From assembly GCF_900167445.1 (NCBI RefSeq), contig NZ_FUZT01000010.1, forward strand, positions 160,677-224,676: a stretch of DNA of 64,000 nt, given 5' to 3'. Under the pieces are notes generated by a model. It saw nothing but the letters and a program-made list of their open reading frames with translations, was not told where the DNA came from and did not search any database. The translations under genes were made by a program, and so were the position numbers. Source of the stretch: Maledivibacter halophilus (GTDB lineage Bacteria; Bacillota; Clostridia; Peptostreptococcales; Caminicellaceae). Positions 36,202 to 45,593 of the stretch are shown here, one piece after another; position 1 is the stretch's first letter; the number at the start of each line of letters is the position of its first letter.

Positions 36202-37560
36202 TTAAATTCTCTTTTTCTTAATATACATAGTTGTTAAAACTAGTGGAACTGCAATAGTTATAACACTTTGAATCAAATATAAAGGTAAACCCTCTCCTAT
36301 AAAATAAAGTATTCCTGGAATTCCTGCTGCACCCATTCCTGGGGCTGCCAAGCCTATTAAAGTCGAAAACATACCACCTACTGCACTTCCCAACATTCCA
36401 AATAAAAATGGAACTCCATATACTAAATTTGTACCAAAAATTGCTGGTTCTGTAATTCCAAATAACGCTCCCACCGTTGAAGCAACTGAGCTTGATTTTA
36501 GCTTTCTATCCTTAGCAAATAAAGCGAAGGCCATACATGCCCCTGCTTGTCCTAAAACTGAAGCATTACGAACTGGCTGGTATAAATTCATTCCAAATTG
36601 TTCTAGGAAATTAATATCAATTACCCATAGGGCATGATGTAATCCTGTTATAACTAAGGCCTGCTGTAATCCCCCTACTATAAAACCACCTATACCAAGG
36701 GGTATTGTGAATAAAAATCTAAATGCTGAAACTAAAAGTCCTTCTAGTATTTGAACAATTGGTCCTATTCCAAATATGATAATGAAGAATGATATGGCTA
36801 GTGTCAATATAGGTGTTAAAATCATATCAACTACATTTGGTATAATTTTTCTAATTTTTTCTTCAGAAAAAGAAACAAGCCATCCTGCAACTACTGCAAC
36901 TAATACGGAGCCATGATAGGATTTTAAAGCAAAATTTATACCTAATAAATCCACCATCAACGGGTCAACTTTTCCTCTACCTACTGCCCCAGCTGCCGGC
37001 AAATTTGGACTTATAAGCATTAATCCCAGTACAATTCCTAGAGCAGGTGATCCTCCAAATTTCTTAGTGGCAGACCAGGCAACTAATGCAGGTAAAAATG
37101 CAAATCCTGTATCAATTAAAATAGCAAGAACTTTATACCATGAAGAGTCAGCAGTCAAAATGCCTGCTCCTAATAGGTATGACCTTACCCCCATTAATAC
37201 ACCACTTGCCACTATAACTGGTATAATAGGTATAAATATATCTCCAAACAATCTACTTATTCTTTGAAAAGTATTTCCTCCCTCAGCTTTAATTTCTTCC
37301 TTGCCCTCTGCCCTAAAAATCTTATTAACTTCTTTATAGACTTTGTTTACTACTCCTGTTCCAAAAATAATCTGCAGCTGTCCTGAGGAATCGTTTACCC
37401 CCTTTACAAATTTAAGCTCCTTTAGCTCCTCATCCTTTACCAGTGATCTGTCTGCAAGGGTCAGTCTGAGCCTAGTCATACAATGGGCAACGGATTGTAT
37501 ATTGTCTAGTCCCCCGACCTTTTCAATTAATTCTTTTGAAACCGATTGAAACTCGTTCAT
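36202..37560 (-). CDS. PTS sugar transporter, fused IIB-IIC (glucose/sucrose superfamily)
   Basis: 452 residues. The IIB domain (1-85) has the phospho-acceptor Cys27 in SVAHCMTRLRLTL; the IIC domain has about ten membrane segments and the signature GITEPAIFGTNLVYG. IIB-before-IIC order is that of the sucrose, trehalose, beta-glucoside and MurNAc group. No IIA domain is attached or encoded nearby, so it must borrow IIA from another system. It sits between PHP and sulfatase genes (gaps of 53 and 24 bp), suggesting import of a sulfated or esterified alpha-glucoside as the 6-phosphate. Confidence 0.92.
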   Translation of the reverse strand: MNEFQSVSKELIEKVGGLDNIQSVAHCMTRLRLTLADRSLVKDEELKELKFVKGVNDSSGQLQIIFGTGVVNKVYKEVNKIFRAEGKEEIKAEGGNTFQRISRLFGDIFIPIIPVIVASGVLMGVRSYLLGAGILTADSSWYKVLAILIDTGFAFLPALVAWSATKKFGGSPALGIVLGLMLISPNLPAAGAVGRGKVDPLMVDLLGINFALKSYHGSVLVAVVAGWLVSFSEEKIRKIIPNVVDMILTPILTLAISFFIIIFGIGPIVQILEGLLVSAFRFLFTIPLGIGGFIVGGLQQALVITGLHHALWVIDINFLEQFGMNLYQPVRNASVLGQAGACMAFALFAKDRKLKSSSVASTVGALFGITEPAIFGTNLVYGVPFLFGMLGSAVGGMFSTLIGLAAPGMGAAGIPGILYFIGEGLPLYLIQSVITIAVPLVLTTMYIKKKRI

Positions 37561-37613
37561 CTATTATTCCCCCTTATATATTTTTTGTGTCAAAAGCCAT
37601 ATGGCTTTTGACA

Positions 37614-39167
37614 TTAGAATGGACTTTTTATCCAAATAGGTGAACTCCATGCTATATCACCATTTTTTTGTATAACCTTTATAAAGATATTATCTTCTTT
37701 AGATTTTAAGTTTTTGAATTCATATTTATAATTAACCCTATAGGCATCTAAGGGACTGGCCTTGTGTAATAAGAACTTATATGCATTATGCCACCATGGG
37801 TCTTCTCTGTAATATTTATCAAAATCAAATCTATCCTTTAACAGTTTATGGACCTTATCTTCCTGAGCTTCTAAAATTGATTGATTTAATAATTTTCTTA
37901 TGGAAACATTATATTCTTTGCCGTCAATATTAAACATCAGGCTATTATCAATATGGTCTTCTATCTCAAAAATTATTGATTGATTTTGTATATAAGGAGT
38001 TAAATAATTTTTTTGTGATAATTTAGCATCTCCTTGAATACTCTTTCTTGTTATAATTTCTGCTTTAAACTTCTTTTCTTCATTAACCTTGATCTTTGAC
38101 CCTGGAGAAGTCCACAGTTTTTCAATATTAAGAATTTTTCCCTTTGTTTCTAAAGAAACATTCCACAATTTTTCTTTAATATCAGGGAAAACCCTTCTAT
38201 CGGGGCCCCAGCCAAGCTCTAATTCAAATTTGAATCGCACTACATCTTTTAGCTTCTTTTCTTCCCATTTACCATTATGGACAAAGGTTTTTTCTGGGGT
38301 TCCATTTCTTATAATTTCTATCCTATCTATTGCACTACTTCCAATTACATTTATATCAACAATATTATTTTCCTCTGCTGTTATTTCACTGCCCATAATT
38401 TCGTTGTTTATTCTATAATCCAGTAAAATTCTACTTCTACTGACACCATAGGTATGTCTGTTGAGAATTGCATTAAATAAGCTTTCTCTATTATACTCAT
38501 CTGAAATTACCGCCATAAATCCATTCCCGCTTATAGCAGGGCAAACATGATTGTCACCACTTGCAATTATCCCAACCTTTATTCCCTTTTTTAATGCATA
38601 TAATACCGTTCCCTCTTCACTTCTTGGTCCCATATGAATATGAACATTTAACGGAATATTTGAATCACTTGCCTCAGAGCTTCCGTGGGAAGAATATATT
38701 TCTACTACTGGGGATATTGATTCATTATGGGTATCCCAATTTTTACCACGATGCCCACTTTTATATCCTGGATGATGGGGTATAGCAATTGAATCCTTTG
38801 GGGTTAATTCATCACACAATTCTTTATATTTTAAGGGCATTTTCATATCACCTTCTAAATCTTTATAGAAGACATTATGATCTCCATCCCTTCCATCACC
38901 CTGCCATTCATATCCCATATATAAAATAAAATCATCATCCTTGCCTTTACAAAACTTCCTCAGCCTTTCCCAATCATTTTGATGTTTTTCCGGACTATGT
39001 GTATCTTCATAATGAAAGCCTTTTTCATTTGTTTTTACAAAATAGGGATAATAAACCGGTGCCCAAAAATCCAACATATCCTTTGCAAAATCATACCAAC
39101 TGTCTAAATCATCAATATGCTTGCTGTGTACATTGGTATGGAAATCACTCCAATAAATATTCTTCAT
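37614..39167 (-). CDS. PHP-domain metallohydrolase (DUF3604/CehA-McbA-like)
   Basis: 517 residues. PHP metal motifs are present: WSDFHTNVHS at the start, GYEWQGDGRDGDHNVFY, AIPHHPGYKSG, VEIYSSHGSSE and IASGDNHVC. A beta-sandwich-like C-terminal part follows residue 290. Family members hydrolyse esters or phosphoesters (the carbaryl hydrolase CehA is one), but most are uncharacterised. No signal peptide. It lies 10 bp after GH4 and before the PTS gene, so it presumably removes a substituent from the same sugar. Its actual bond is unknown, and this is the least understood part of the cluster. Confidence 0.82.
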   Translation of the reverse strand: MKNIYWSDFHTNVHSKHIDDLDSWYDFAKDMLDFWAPVYYPYFVKTNEKGFHYEDTHSPEKHQNDWERLRKFCKGKDDDFILYMGYEWQGDGRDGDHNVFYKDLEGDMKMPLKYKELCDELTPKDSIAIPHHPGYKSGHRGKNWDTHNESISPVVEIYSSHGSSEASDSNIPLNVHIHMGPRSEEGTVLYALKKGIKVGIIASGDNHVCPAISGNGFMAVISDEYNRESLFNAILNRHTYGVSRSRILLDYRINNEIMGSEITAEENNIVDINVIGSSAIDRIEIIRNGTPEKTFVHNGKWEEKKLKDVVRFKFELELGWGPDRRVFPDIKEKLWNVSLETKGKILNIEKLWTSPGSKIKVNEEKKFKAEIITRKSIQGDAKLSQKNYLTPYIQNQSIIFEIEDHIDNSLMFNIDGKEYNVSIRKLLNQSILEAQEDKVHKLLKDRFDFDKYYREDPWWHNAYKFLLHKASPLDAYRVNYKYEFKNLKSKEDNIFIKVIQKNGDIAWSSPIWIKSPF

Positions 39168-39177
39168 TATTTCACCT

Positions 39178-40494
39178 TCACTTTCTTAATTTAGGCCAGT
39201 AATTGATATTTGCTTCTATCATTTCACCTAAAATATTCTTTGCTGTATCTACATTTACAATTGTTCTATTTAAAATTAAAGCCTTTAATGCAGCATCATA
39301 ATCATTATTGATTAATGCATCTACTGTTAATTTTTCATAGCCGTATTGATTTTCCATAAGAGCTTTATAAAATGTATCTATTTCACCTATATGCATTGGC
39401 TCCCATCCATTTGAGTTTACTATACATGGAACTTCAACCATTGCATCCTTAGAGAAGTTAGAAATAATTCCATTATTTTTTGTTATTATTAAAAAGGTTT
39501 TGTTTTCATTGTTTATAATTGAAGTAGCAAGCTCAACAATATATGTTCCATGGACCCCTTCTTCTAATCCCGATCCTTTTATGGTTTTGTTATCTATAAC
39601 ATATTTAGATATTCTTTCAACTTCTTTTAATCTATTGTCCATAACAGCATTTGCCCTTGTATAATTTTTATCTTCCTTCTCAACCATTTTCTTAGGATAA
39701 AAATAATATTGTAAATAGGTATTTGGAATATGACCTTCGATATCCTTTACCATTACACTTAATTGGTTAAATGTATTTACCCAATCTTTATCCTTTTTTA
39801 ATTCCTCTGGCATCAAGGAGCCATCCTTTAACATTTTTTTAATTTTAGGTAAAAGGTCTACTCCCTTTTCATCATATAAATTAGTAAACCATCCGAAATG
39901 GTTGAGTCCAAAATATCTGGGAGACAAGCTTTGCCTCTTGACTCCTAGGGCTTCGGCAAATCCCTCCATAATTGCTATTGGCATATCGCATATATTAATT
40001 AATCTTTTATCATTTGGGAAAAATCTTTTTGTTGCCTCTGCAACTATGGCTGCTGGATTAGAATAATTTATAATCCAGGCCTTTGGAGAATATTTTCTAA
40101 TTCCATTGACTATATCAATTACATCGGGAACTGATCTGAGTCCATAGGCAAATCCACCGGCTCCACAGGTTTCTTGACCAACACAGTCATATTTTAAAGG
40201 AATTTTTTCATCCTTCTCACGCATTTTTAAGCCACCGGAACGAATTTGCATAAAGGCAAAATCGATTTTATCAAAGGCCTTTTCAGGCTTGTTACTTATT
40301 TCAACCTTAACTCCATCCATTAATTCTTCAACCATAATTTTTGTTGCTTCATAAATTAAAGCTGTTTTTTCTAAATCAATATCATAAAGTACAATTCTTT
40401 TTATTGGAAGTTTATGTTGATAGTCACATAATGTTTTTATCATTGGTAAAGTATAAGTACTTCCACCGCCACATATTGCTATTGAGTATTTCAT
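39178..40494 (-). CDS. GH4 family 6-phospho-alpha-glucosidase
   Basis: 438 residues. The NAD-binding loop AICGGGSTYTLPM is at the N-terminus; NYSNPAAIVAEA, ICDMPIAI and GLNHFGWF carry the Mn-binding Cys and His. In GH4 the CDMP form goes with 6-phospho-alpha-glucosides, whereas CNVP marks beta-glucosides and CHSV alpha-galactosides or glucuronides. It would cut a PTS-phosphorylated disaccharide by the NAD-dependent oxidation-elimination route. It is the first structural gene of the operon, after the RpiR regulator. Confidence 0.92.
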   Translation of the reverse strand: MKYSIAICGGGSTYTLPMIKTLCDYQHKLPIKRIVLYDIDLEKTALIYEATKIMVEELMDGVKVEISNKPEKAFDKIDFAFMQIRSGGLKMREKDEKIPLKYDCVGQETCGAGGFAYGLRSVPDVIDIVNGIRKYSPKAWIINYSNPAAIVAEATKRFFPNDKRLINICDMPIAIMEGFAEALGVKRQSLSPRYFGLNHFGWFTNLYDEKGVDLLPKIKKMLKDGSLMPEELKKDKDWVNTFNQLSVMVKDIEGHIPNTYLQYYFYPKKMVEKEDKNYTRANAVMDNRLKEVERISKYVIDNKTIKGSGLEEGVHGTYIVELATSIINNENKTFLIITKNNGIISNFSKDAMVEVPCIVNSNGWEPMHIGEIDTFYKALMENQYGYEKLTVDALINNDYDAALKALILNRTIVNVDTAKNILGEMIEANINYWPKLRK

Positions 40495-40560
40495 GAAACC
40501 ACTCCTTTCAAGGACATTATATTATAGTCCATAAGGATTTAATATATTTTTAAGGCATTT

Positions 40561-40591
40561 AAAAAAAAGTTCCGACAATTCGAAACTTTTT
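40561..40591 (-). terminator. terminator between RpiR regulator and GH4 operon
   Basis: A 12-bp stem with one mismatch (40564-40575 with 40580-40591) and a 4-nt loop is followed by eight T on the minus strand. It separates the regulator from the operon, so GH4 should have its own promoter at 40495-40560. There the near-palindrome GGACTATAATATAATGTCC overlaps a TATAAT box. Confidence 0.8.
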
Positions 40592-40601
40592 ACTGGAATA
40601 T

Positions 40602-40650
40602 CTATATGCAATTCTGCCAAATTATAATTATGCAATTTCCTCACATATAA
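40602..40650. repeat. short palindromic repeat R3, copy b
   Basis: On the minus strand GTGAGGAAATTGCATAATTA and then GCAGAATTGCATATAG. It overlaps the last codons and stop of the RpiR gene (stop at 40641). Confidence 0.55.
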
Positions 40651-41465
40651 CTATTATGCTTTAATATATCGTTAATCTCTTTATTATTAATATTTATATA
40701 GCTGTAGTAAATTAAATCTACAATATACAGAAGTGTCAGCCTCGATGTGGTTGTTATTAATCTATTTCTCATATCGGTAGAACTTACATAAATTACTACA
40801 TCAAAAATTTCTTCAAAGTAATCATTTTTTTTATTAGTAAATAGAATTGTCTTTGATTTTTGCTCTTTAGAAATTTTTAAGCTTTCTATTATGCTCTCTG
40901 TTTCTCCCGAATAGGTAATTCCGATTGCTAGGGTATCGCTATTGGAATTTTTTGCTGCAAAATACTGTAAGTTTTTATCATTGTATGATTTGCAATATTT
41001 GGCTATTCTATCTAGTTTCAATTCTAAATCCCGGGCCACTAAGTATGTAGAGCCTACAGCATACACATTTACCAGCTGAGCATTTTTTATAAAATTCACT
41101 ACTAGCTCCAATTTCTTATCCGTTAATAAATCCCTTGTTTCTACAAAAGACATTGTAATATTTTTAAGATATTCATTTGCTGTTTCTGCCAGTCCATGAT
41201 TACCAGCAATTATATTTTTTTCATTTTCCTTTATATTTTGTGCTAATTTATATTTTAATTCTGAAAATCCGCTAAGTCCAAGGGCTTTACAAAATCTTAT
41301 TATGGTGGTACTTGATACATGACATGTATGCTGCAGGTATTTAATCTTTAAATTTTCTATTTTTTCTACACTTTCTATTTTCAAAAGATAATCAGCTATA
41401 CCTGCATAGGAATAGTTTTTACCCTCGGTTAAGTCTTCCAACTGTTTTATTAGCCGTTTCCCCAT
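40641..41465 (-). CDS. RpiR family transcriptional regulator
   Basis: 274 residues. N-terminal HTH_6 domain with HTCHVSSTTIIRFCKALGLSGFSELKYKL and a C-terminal SIS sugar-phosphate isomerase-like domain (VNVYAVGSTYLVARDLELKL, LAIGITYSGETESIIESL). SIS domains bind phosphosugars, so the ligand may be the phosphorylated sulfated disaccharide. It precedes the GH4-PHP-PTS-sulfatase operon, separated by a terminator. The ROK repressor in the same neighbourhood makes dual control likely. Confidence 0.93.
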   Translation of the reverse strand: MGKRLIKQLEDLTEGKNYSYAGIADYLLKIESVEKIENLKIKYLQHTCHVSSTTIIRFCKALGLSGFSELKYKLAQNIKENEKNIIAGNHGLAETANEYLKNITMSFVETRDLLTDKKLELVVNFIKNAQLVNVYAVGSTYLVARDLELKLDRIAKYCKSYNDKNLQYFAAKNSNSDTLAIGITYSGETESIIESLKISKEQKSKTILFTNKKNDYFEEIFDVVIYVSSTDMRNRLITTTSRLTLLYIVDLIYYSYININNKEINDILKHNSYM

Positions 41466-41690
41466 CTTTTTATCATTTCCTTTCTTAAAGGAATAGATAT
41501 CCTTGTTACTTTATTTTTCCTCAGTATAGCACTTCTTTGTTTTAGTGACAAGGTAAAACAATGGAATACCAAAAATAGAAATAATAAAATAAGACTAGGA
41601 GCTGTTTAATCTTGTTTTTGAACAATATTAATCATTCCTAGCCTTTCTAACCTTTACTTATATTTTTTTGCTTTGTCATCTGTCAATCGA

Positions 41691-41742
41691 AAAACTTGCA
41701 TAATTGAGCAAATTGGAGTTATGCAATTTCCTCAATTATGTA
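41691..41742. repeat. short palindromic repeat R3, copy c
   Basis: The best preserved copy. On the minus strand it reads AATTGAGGAAATTGCATAAC, then CAATTTGCTCAATTATGCAA. It folds as a hairpin and is followed by GTTTTTC. The GCATAA supplies the stop codon of the M20D gene (stop at 41719). Confidence 0.65.
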
Positions 41743-42894
41743 TAGTCCTAATAATCTAAGTCCTACTTTTATTGTTTCATTATCTGCAAAAAACCTGTCG
41801 CTATGGAGGGGATATTTACTATCACATCCTAAATGAAAATATAAAGATGGCTTATGCTTGCAAAATGCTGAAAAATCTTCTCCTATTAGTGAAGGTTTAA
41901 TATTTGTTTTTACATTTTCCCCACCTAAAATTTTCTCAGCACTTTTTATAAAGCTTGCTGTTAGCTGCTCATTGTTTAATACAGGATTATATCCATTTAT
42001 TATATCAATATCATAATCTGCACCATAGGAATTACTGATTCCCTTTACTATTTCCTTTAATCTAGATTGTATTTTTTTTCTACTATCTTCTGATAAGGTT
42101 CTAATAGTTCCTTCAAGCTCTGTATGATCACATATTATATTATACCTTCCTGTTGAGTTTATTTTACCAATACTAATTATACAAGGTTCGAAGGCATTTA
42201 TTTCTCTTTTCAATTTAAATTCTACTGCATTTATAATGTCTGCTCCTATGGATATAGCATCTACCCCCTTATGGGGTTCAGCAGCATGGGCATTTTTCCC
42301 TTTAATTATTATTTTAAATCTATCGGAGGCAGCCATAATTGCTCCGGGCTTTATTCCTATTTCTCCTATTTTGTAACTTGGCCAAACATGAAAGCCATAA
42401 ACCTCAGAAACCTTTGGATTGCTTAACACTCCCTTTTCTATTAAAAGCTTAGCTCCTCCCCTTGGACTGCATTCTTCTGCCGGCTGGAAAATAATTTTCA
42501 CGTTAACTTTAAGATCTTCTTTAAATCTGTTTAACAGTACTGCAAGGCCCACTCCTATTGATGTATGGACATCATGGCCACAGGCATGCATAACTTCTTT
42601 ATTCTTTGATGTAAAGGATAATCCTGTATTTTCCCGTATAGGAAGTGCATCTATATCTACTCTCACTGCAATTGTTTTCTCACAATTATTGAAGATATTT
42701 GCTATAGCCCCTGTAATATTTTCAAATCTATATACCTTTACATTATTTTTTTCTAGTATATTAACTATTCTATTTGTTGTCTCTATTTCTTTATAGCCTA
42801 ATTCTGGATACATGTGTATATTCTTGCGAAAATCTACAATATTATCAAATATATTGCTAATTTCTTTTTCAATTCCTTCTTTAAGTCTGCTCAT
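41719..42894 (-). CDS. M20D amidohydrolase (IAA-amino acid/hippurate hydrolase type)
   Basis: 391 residues. Motifs: RKNIHMYPELGYKEIETTNRI, VRVDIDALPIRE, MHACGHDVHTSIG, QPAEECSPRGG, HAAEPHKGVDAI and IGEDFSAF. This group hydrolyses N-acyl or N-aminoacyl bonds and often acts on cell-wall-derived or peptide-derived acyl amino acids. It is last in a five-gene operon after the dipeptide epimerase (14-bp gap). Its final codons lie in repeat R3c. Confidence 0.93.
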   Translation of the reverse strand: MSRLKEGIEKEISNIFDNIVDFRKNIHMYPELGYKEIETTNRIVNILEKNNVKVYRFENITGAIANIFNNCEKTIAVRVDIDALPIRENTGLSFTSKNKEVMHACGHDVHTSIGVGLAVLLNRFKEDLKVNVKIIFQPAEECSPRGGAKLLIEKGVLSNPKVSEVYGFHVWPSYKIGEIGIKPGAIMAASDRFKIIIKGKNAHAAEPHKGVDAISIGADIINAVEFKLKREINAFEPCIISIGKINSTGRYNIICDHTELEGTIRTLSEDSRKKIQSRLKEIVKGISNSYGADYDIDIINGYNPVLNNEQLTASFIKSAEKILGGENVKTNIKPSLIGEDFSAFCKHKPSLYFHLGCDSKYPLHSDRFFADNETIKVGLRLLGLYIIEEIA

Positions 42895-42908
42895 TCTACC
42901 ACTCTTTC

Positions 42909-44006
42909 TTATTTAAAAATGGATTCATCCACTTCAATTCCCAGTCCAGGTTTGTCAGAGCATATTACTTTACCATCATTAATTTCAAATTGGTTTTTGA
43001 TCAAATCATATTCATGTAAAGGACCTCCCAAAAGTAGGTCATTGGGCATATTTACAGTTTTACTGCTGGCTACAAAATGTATGCTGGCAGCTGAACCTAT
43101 GCCTACCTCCAAATTACTGCCGGCAGTTCCAGTGAGACCACTTATTTCTAGAGCATCAGCTATTTTTTTAGCTATTGTAAGCCCACCTACTTTTCCCACC
43201 TTAATATTTACTATATCTGCCGCCCTTTCTTTTATTATTCTATATACATCATGGAGGCTGGATACTGACTCGTCTGCCATAATTGGAGTTTTAAGATGCT
43301 CCTTTACATATTTCATTCCTTCGATATCCCATCTTCTTACAGGTTGTTCAATACTCTCTAAGCCAAATTCTTCAATTCTTCTAAAAACCTCTACAGCAGT
43401 TTTGTAATCATATCCCTGATTGGCATCTAGTCTGATAGGTACATCCTTTCCCACTGCTTCCCTTATACCTTTAACTAAGTTGTAATCAATCTGTGGAGTA
43501 TTCCCAACCTTTACTTTTAAAGTTTTATAACCCTGTGCAAGCTTTTCCTTTGCTTCTTGTATAGATCCTTCTAAATCCTGCATACCTACTACCCAGCTAA
43601 GTTCTATTTCCGATCTATATTTACCGCCTAATAATTTATAAGCCGGCACACCTAAAGCTTTGCCCATTATATCATATAAAGCTATATCTATAGTTGATTT
43701 TGCAGCATAATTTCCATATATGGCCAAGTTCATTCTCTCATGGATTAAGTCTACATCAAATGCATTTAATCCGATTAAAGCAGGCTTTAAATATTTATCA
43801 ATCACTAGTTTAATAGTATCGGCTGTTTCTCCCATAAAAGCTGGTGAAGGAGAAGCCTCACCATATCCTATTACCCCATGATTTGTTATAATTTTAACAA
43901 CAGCATGCCCCCTTGTCTTGGCAGCATAAAGAGCTATCTTCCACTGTTTTTTTAAAGGTAATTCTATTACTTTAACTTCAACATCCTTAATTATACTTTT
44001 ATTCAT
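42909..44006 (-). CDS. dipeptide epimerase, enolase superfamily
   Basis: 365 residues from the ATG at 44006 (AGGTGATTTTG upstream). The muconate-lactonizing/Ala-Glu epimerase pattern is clear: catalytic Lys in KTLKVKVGN, metal ligands in RLDANQGYD, ESIEQPV and MADESVSS, and the second catalytic Lys in DIVNIKVGKVGG. It inverts the alpha carbon of the second residue of a dipeptide such as L-Ala-D-Glu from peptidoglycan. Its neighbours (serine hydrolase, amidase, M20D) support a dipeptide salvage route. Confidence 0.93.
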   Translation of the reverse strand: MNKSIIKDVEVKVIELPLKKQWKIALYAAKTRGHAVVKIITNHGVIGYGEASPSPAFMGETADTIKLVIDKYLKPALIGLNAFDVDLIHERMNLAIYGNYAAKSTIDIALYDIMGKALGVPAYKLLGGKYRSEIELSWVVGMQDLEGSIQEAKEKLAQGYKTLKVKVGNTPQIDYNLVKGIREAVGKDVPIRLDANQGYDYKTAVEVFRRIEEFGLESIEQPVRRWDIEGMKYVKEHLKTPIMADESVSSLHDVYRIIKERAADIVNIKVGKVGGLTIAKKIADALEISGLTGTAGSNLEVGIGSAASIHFVASSKTVNMPNDLLLGGPLHEYDLIKNQFEINDGKVICSDKPGLGIEVDESIFK

Positions 44007-44020
44007 CAAAATCACCTAAC

Positions 44021-44767
44021 CTATTTATAATAATCATATACTGCTTTTCCTATATTGTTGTTAAGTTTAATCCCTTCAATATTATTCTTAAGATTTTTTG
44101 TTAATACAATAATAAATACAGCCTCTTCTTTTATAAACAATATCCCTGCATCGTGTTCAACACCTGGCAAATCTCCTGTTTTATGGGCAAGTTCCATAGA
44201 ATCACCCATTAAAACCGGAAGCTTATTATTACATTGCTGTCTTTTTAAAATATCTATTATTTCCTTCTTTTGTAATGACTTTTCCAAAATTTTTAAAACA
44301 TCTATTGAAGATGTATAATTATCAAGTCCCTTTTCTTTAGCCTTTCCATCCATCATTTTTCTTTGAAGCACTGTATGCTTCAGTTTATTATTTTCAATAG
44401 TCCTATTTATATTGTCCATACCCAATAAATCTATAAGCATATTGGTTGCTGTATTATCACTTAAAACAATCATTAAAGTGGCAAGGTCCTTTACAGATAA
44501 TTTAATTCCAGAATGTAATTCCTTTAATATTCCAAAACCATCTACTTTGTCTTTATCTTCAATTGATATCTCCTGTTCTAATGTAAATTCGCCTTTTTCT
44601 ATTCGCTCAAACAGTTCCCATAGAATGTATAATTTTATAACACTTGCAGCAGGAAATACTGTATCTTCATTAATCATAATACTTTCATTTTCTTTAGGAT
44701 TTTTTATGATTACACTTACATCGCCCTCTGCATCCTTTATAAGATCATCGATTGTTTTTCTCAGCAC
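44021..44767 (-). CDS. class A beta-lactamase-related serine hydrolase
   Basis: 248 residues, GTG start after GGAGGGG, overlapping the nitrilase gene by 23 bp. Active-site motifs: SxxK in PAASVIKLYILW, SDN in LSDNTATNMLI and KTG in AHKTGDLPG. The Glu166 position is not obvious to me by eye. There is no signal peptide, unlike secreted beta-lactamases, so a cytoplasmic amide or peptide hydrolase is more likely than antibiotic resistance. Position inside the dipeptide operon supports that reading. Confidence 0.87.
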   Translation of the reverse strand: MLRKTIDDLIKDAEGDVSVIIKNPKENESIMINEDTVFPAASVIKLYILWELFERIEKGEFTLEQEISIEDKDKVDGFGILKELHSGIKLSVKDLATLMIVLSDNTATNMLIDLLGMDNINRTIENNKLKHTVLQRKMMDGKAKEKGLDNYTSSIDVLKILEKSLQKKEIIDILKRQQCNNKLPVLMGDSMELAHKTGDLPGVEHDAGILFIKEEAVFIIVLTKNLKNNIEGIKLNNNIGKAVYDYYK

Positions 44768-45593
44768 ATGACCCCTCCTTTTCCACCTTTAATATATCAT
44801 TGGGATAGCTTTGAGGCCTTCGGTCATAATACATTGGAATTATATTTCTGACTTCTTTGACTTTTTCAAAGTCTACTTCTCCAATTAATATACTTTCTTC
44901 TTCATCTCCTTCTTCAAGGACATTTCCCCATGGATCAATTATTAATGAATGACCAAAGTAAGATGAGTTGCCGGCTGATCCAACTCTATTACATGCAATA
45001 ATATACAGCTGATTTTCTATGGCTCTGGCTTGAAGTAAAACCCTCCAATGGTTCAATTTTGGATTTGGAAAATTGGATACTACTATAATAGCCTCTGCCC
45101 CCCTTAGAGCATAGGTTCTAGATAGTTCTACAAATCTAATATCGTAACAGGTCATTAGACTAATTTTTCCAAATTCTGTATCAAATACTGGCATATCCAT
45201 TCCATTTTTAAAGCCTATATCTTCATCCATAGCACTATATAGATGCATTTTTCTGTATTTACCTTTTACTTCTCCATTTCTATCTATTAAAAATATGGTA
45301 TTATATATACCATTTTCATCCTTCTCAACAATGGAACCGCCTACAATCCAAACCTTATTTTTAAATGCCATTTCCTTTAATGAATTAACGATTTTTCCAT
45401 TTTCATATTCTCCATATTTTTCTACGCTATGAAAAACTTCTTCTGAATAACCTGTAGTCCATGTTTCAGGCAAAACAATCATATCGGGTTTATCCTTCAT
45501 TGCTTTTTTTAAAAGGTCCTTTACCTTACTTAAATTTTTATCAGGGTCTTTGTAGACAATGTCCAATTGAATCATAGCTGCCTTAAAGGTCAT
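44745..45593 (-). CDS. nitrilase-superfamily carbon-nitrogen hydrolase (omega-amidase-like)
   Basis: 282 residues from the ATG at 45593, 7 bp after AAAGGAG; an upstream ATG lacks a site. The catalytic triad is Glu in VLPETWTTGY, Lys in GKYRKMHLY and Cys in LMTCYDIRF. Members split linear amides such as alpha-ketoglutaramate or N-carbamoyl amino acids and release ammonia. It follows the carrier gene by 134 bp and is translationally coupled to the serine hydrolase. Confidence 0.93.
   Translation of the reverse strand: MTFKAAMIQLDIVYKDPDKNLSKVKDLLKKAMKDKPDMIVLPETWTTGYSEEVFHSVEKYGEYENGKIVNSLKEMAFKNKVWIVGGSIVEKDENGIYNTIFLIDRNGEVKGKYRKMHLYSAMDEDIGFKNGMDMPVFDTEFGKISLMTCYDIRFVELSRTYALRGAEAIIVVSNFPNPKLNHWRVLLQARAIENQLYIIACNRVGSAGNSSYFGHSLIIDPWGNVLEEGDEEESILIGEVDFEKVKEVRNIIPMYYDRRPQSYPNDILKVEKEGSCAEKNNR

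Noticed and set aside
42814..43407. 197-codon plus-strand frame across the M20D and epimerase genes
   Set aside because: It spans two convincing minus-strand genes and their junction; no ribosome site.
44021..44767. Antibiotic-resistance beta-lactamase
   Set aside because: SxxK, SDN and KTG are present but there is no signal peptide and the gene is coupled to a catabolic operon.
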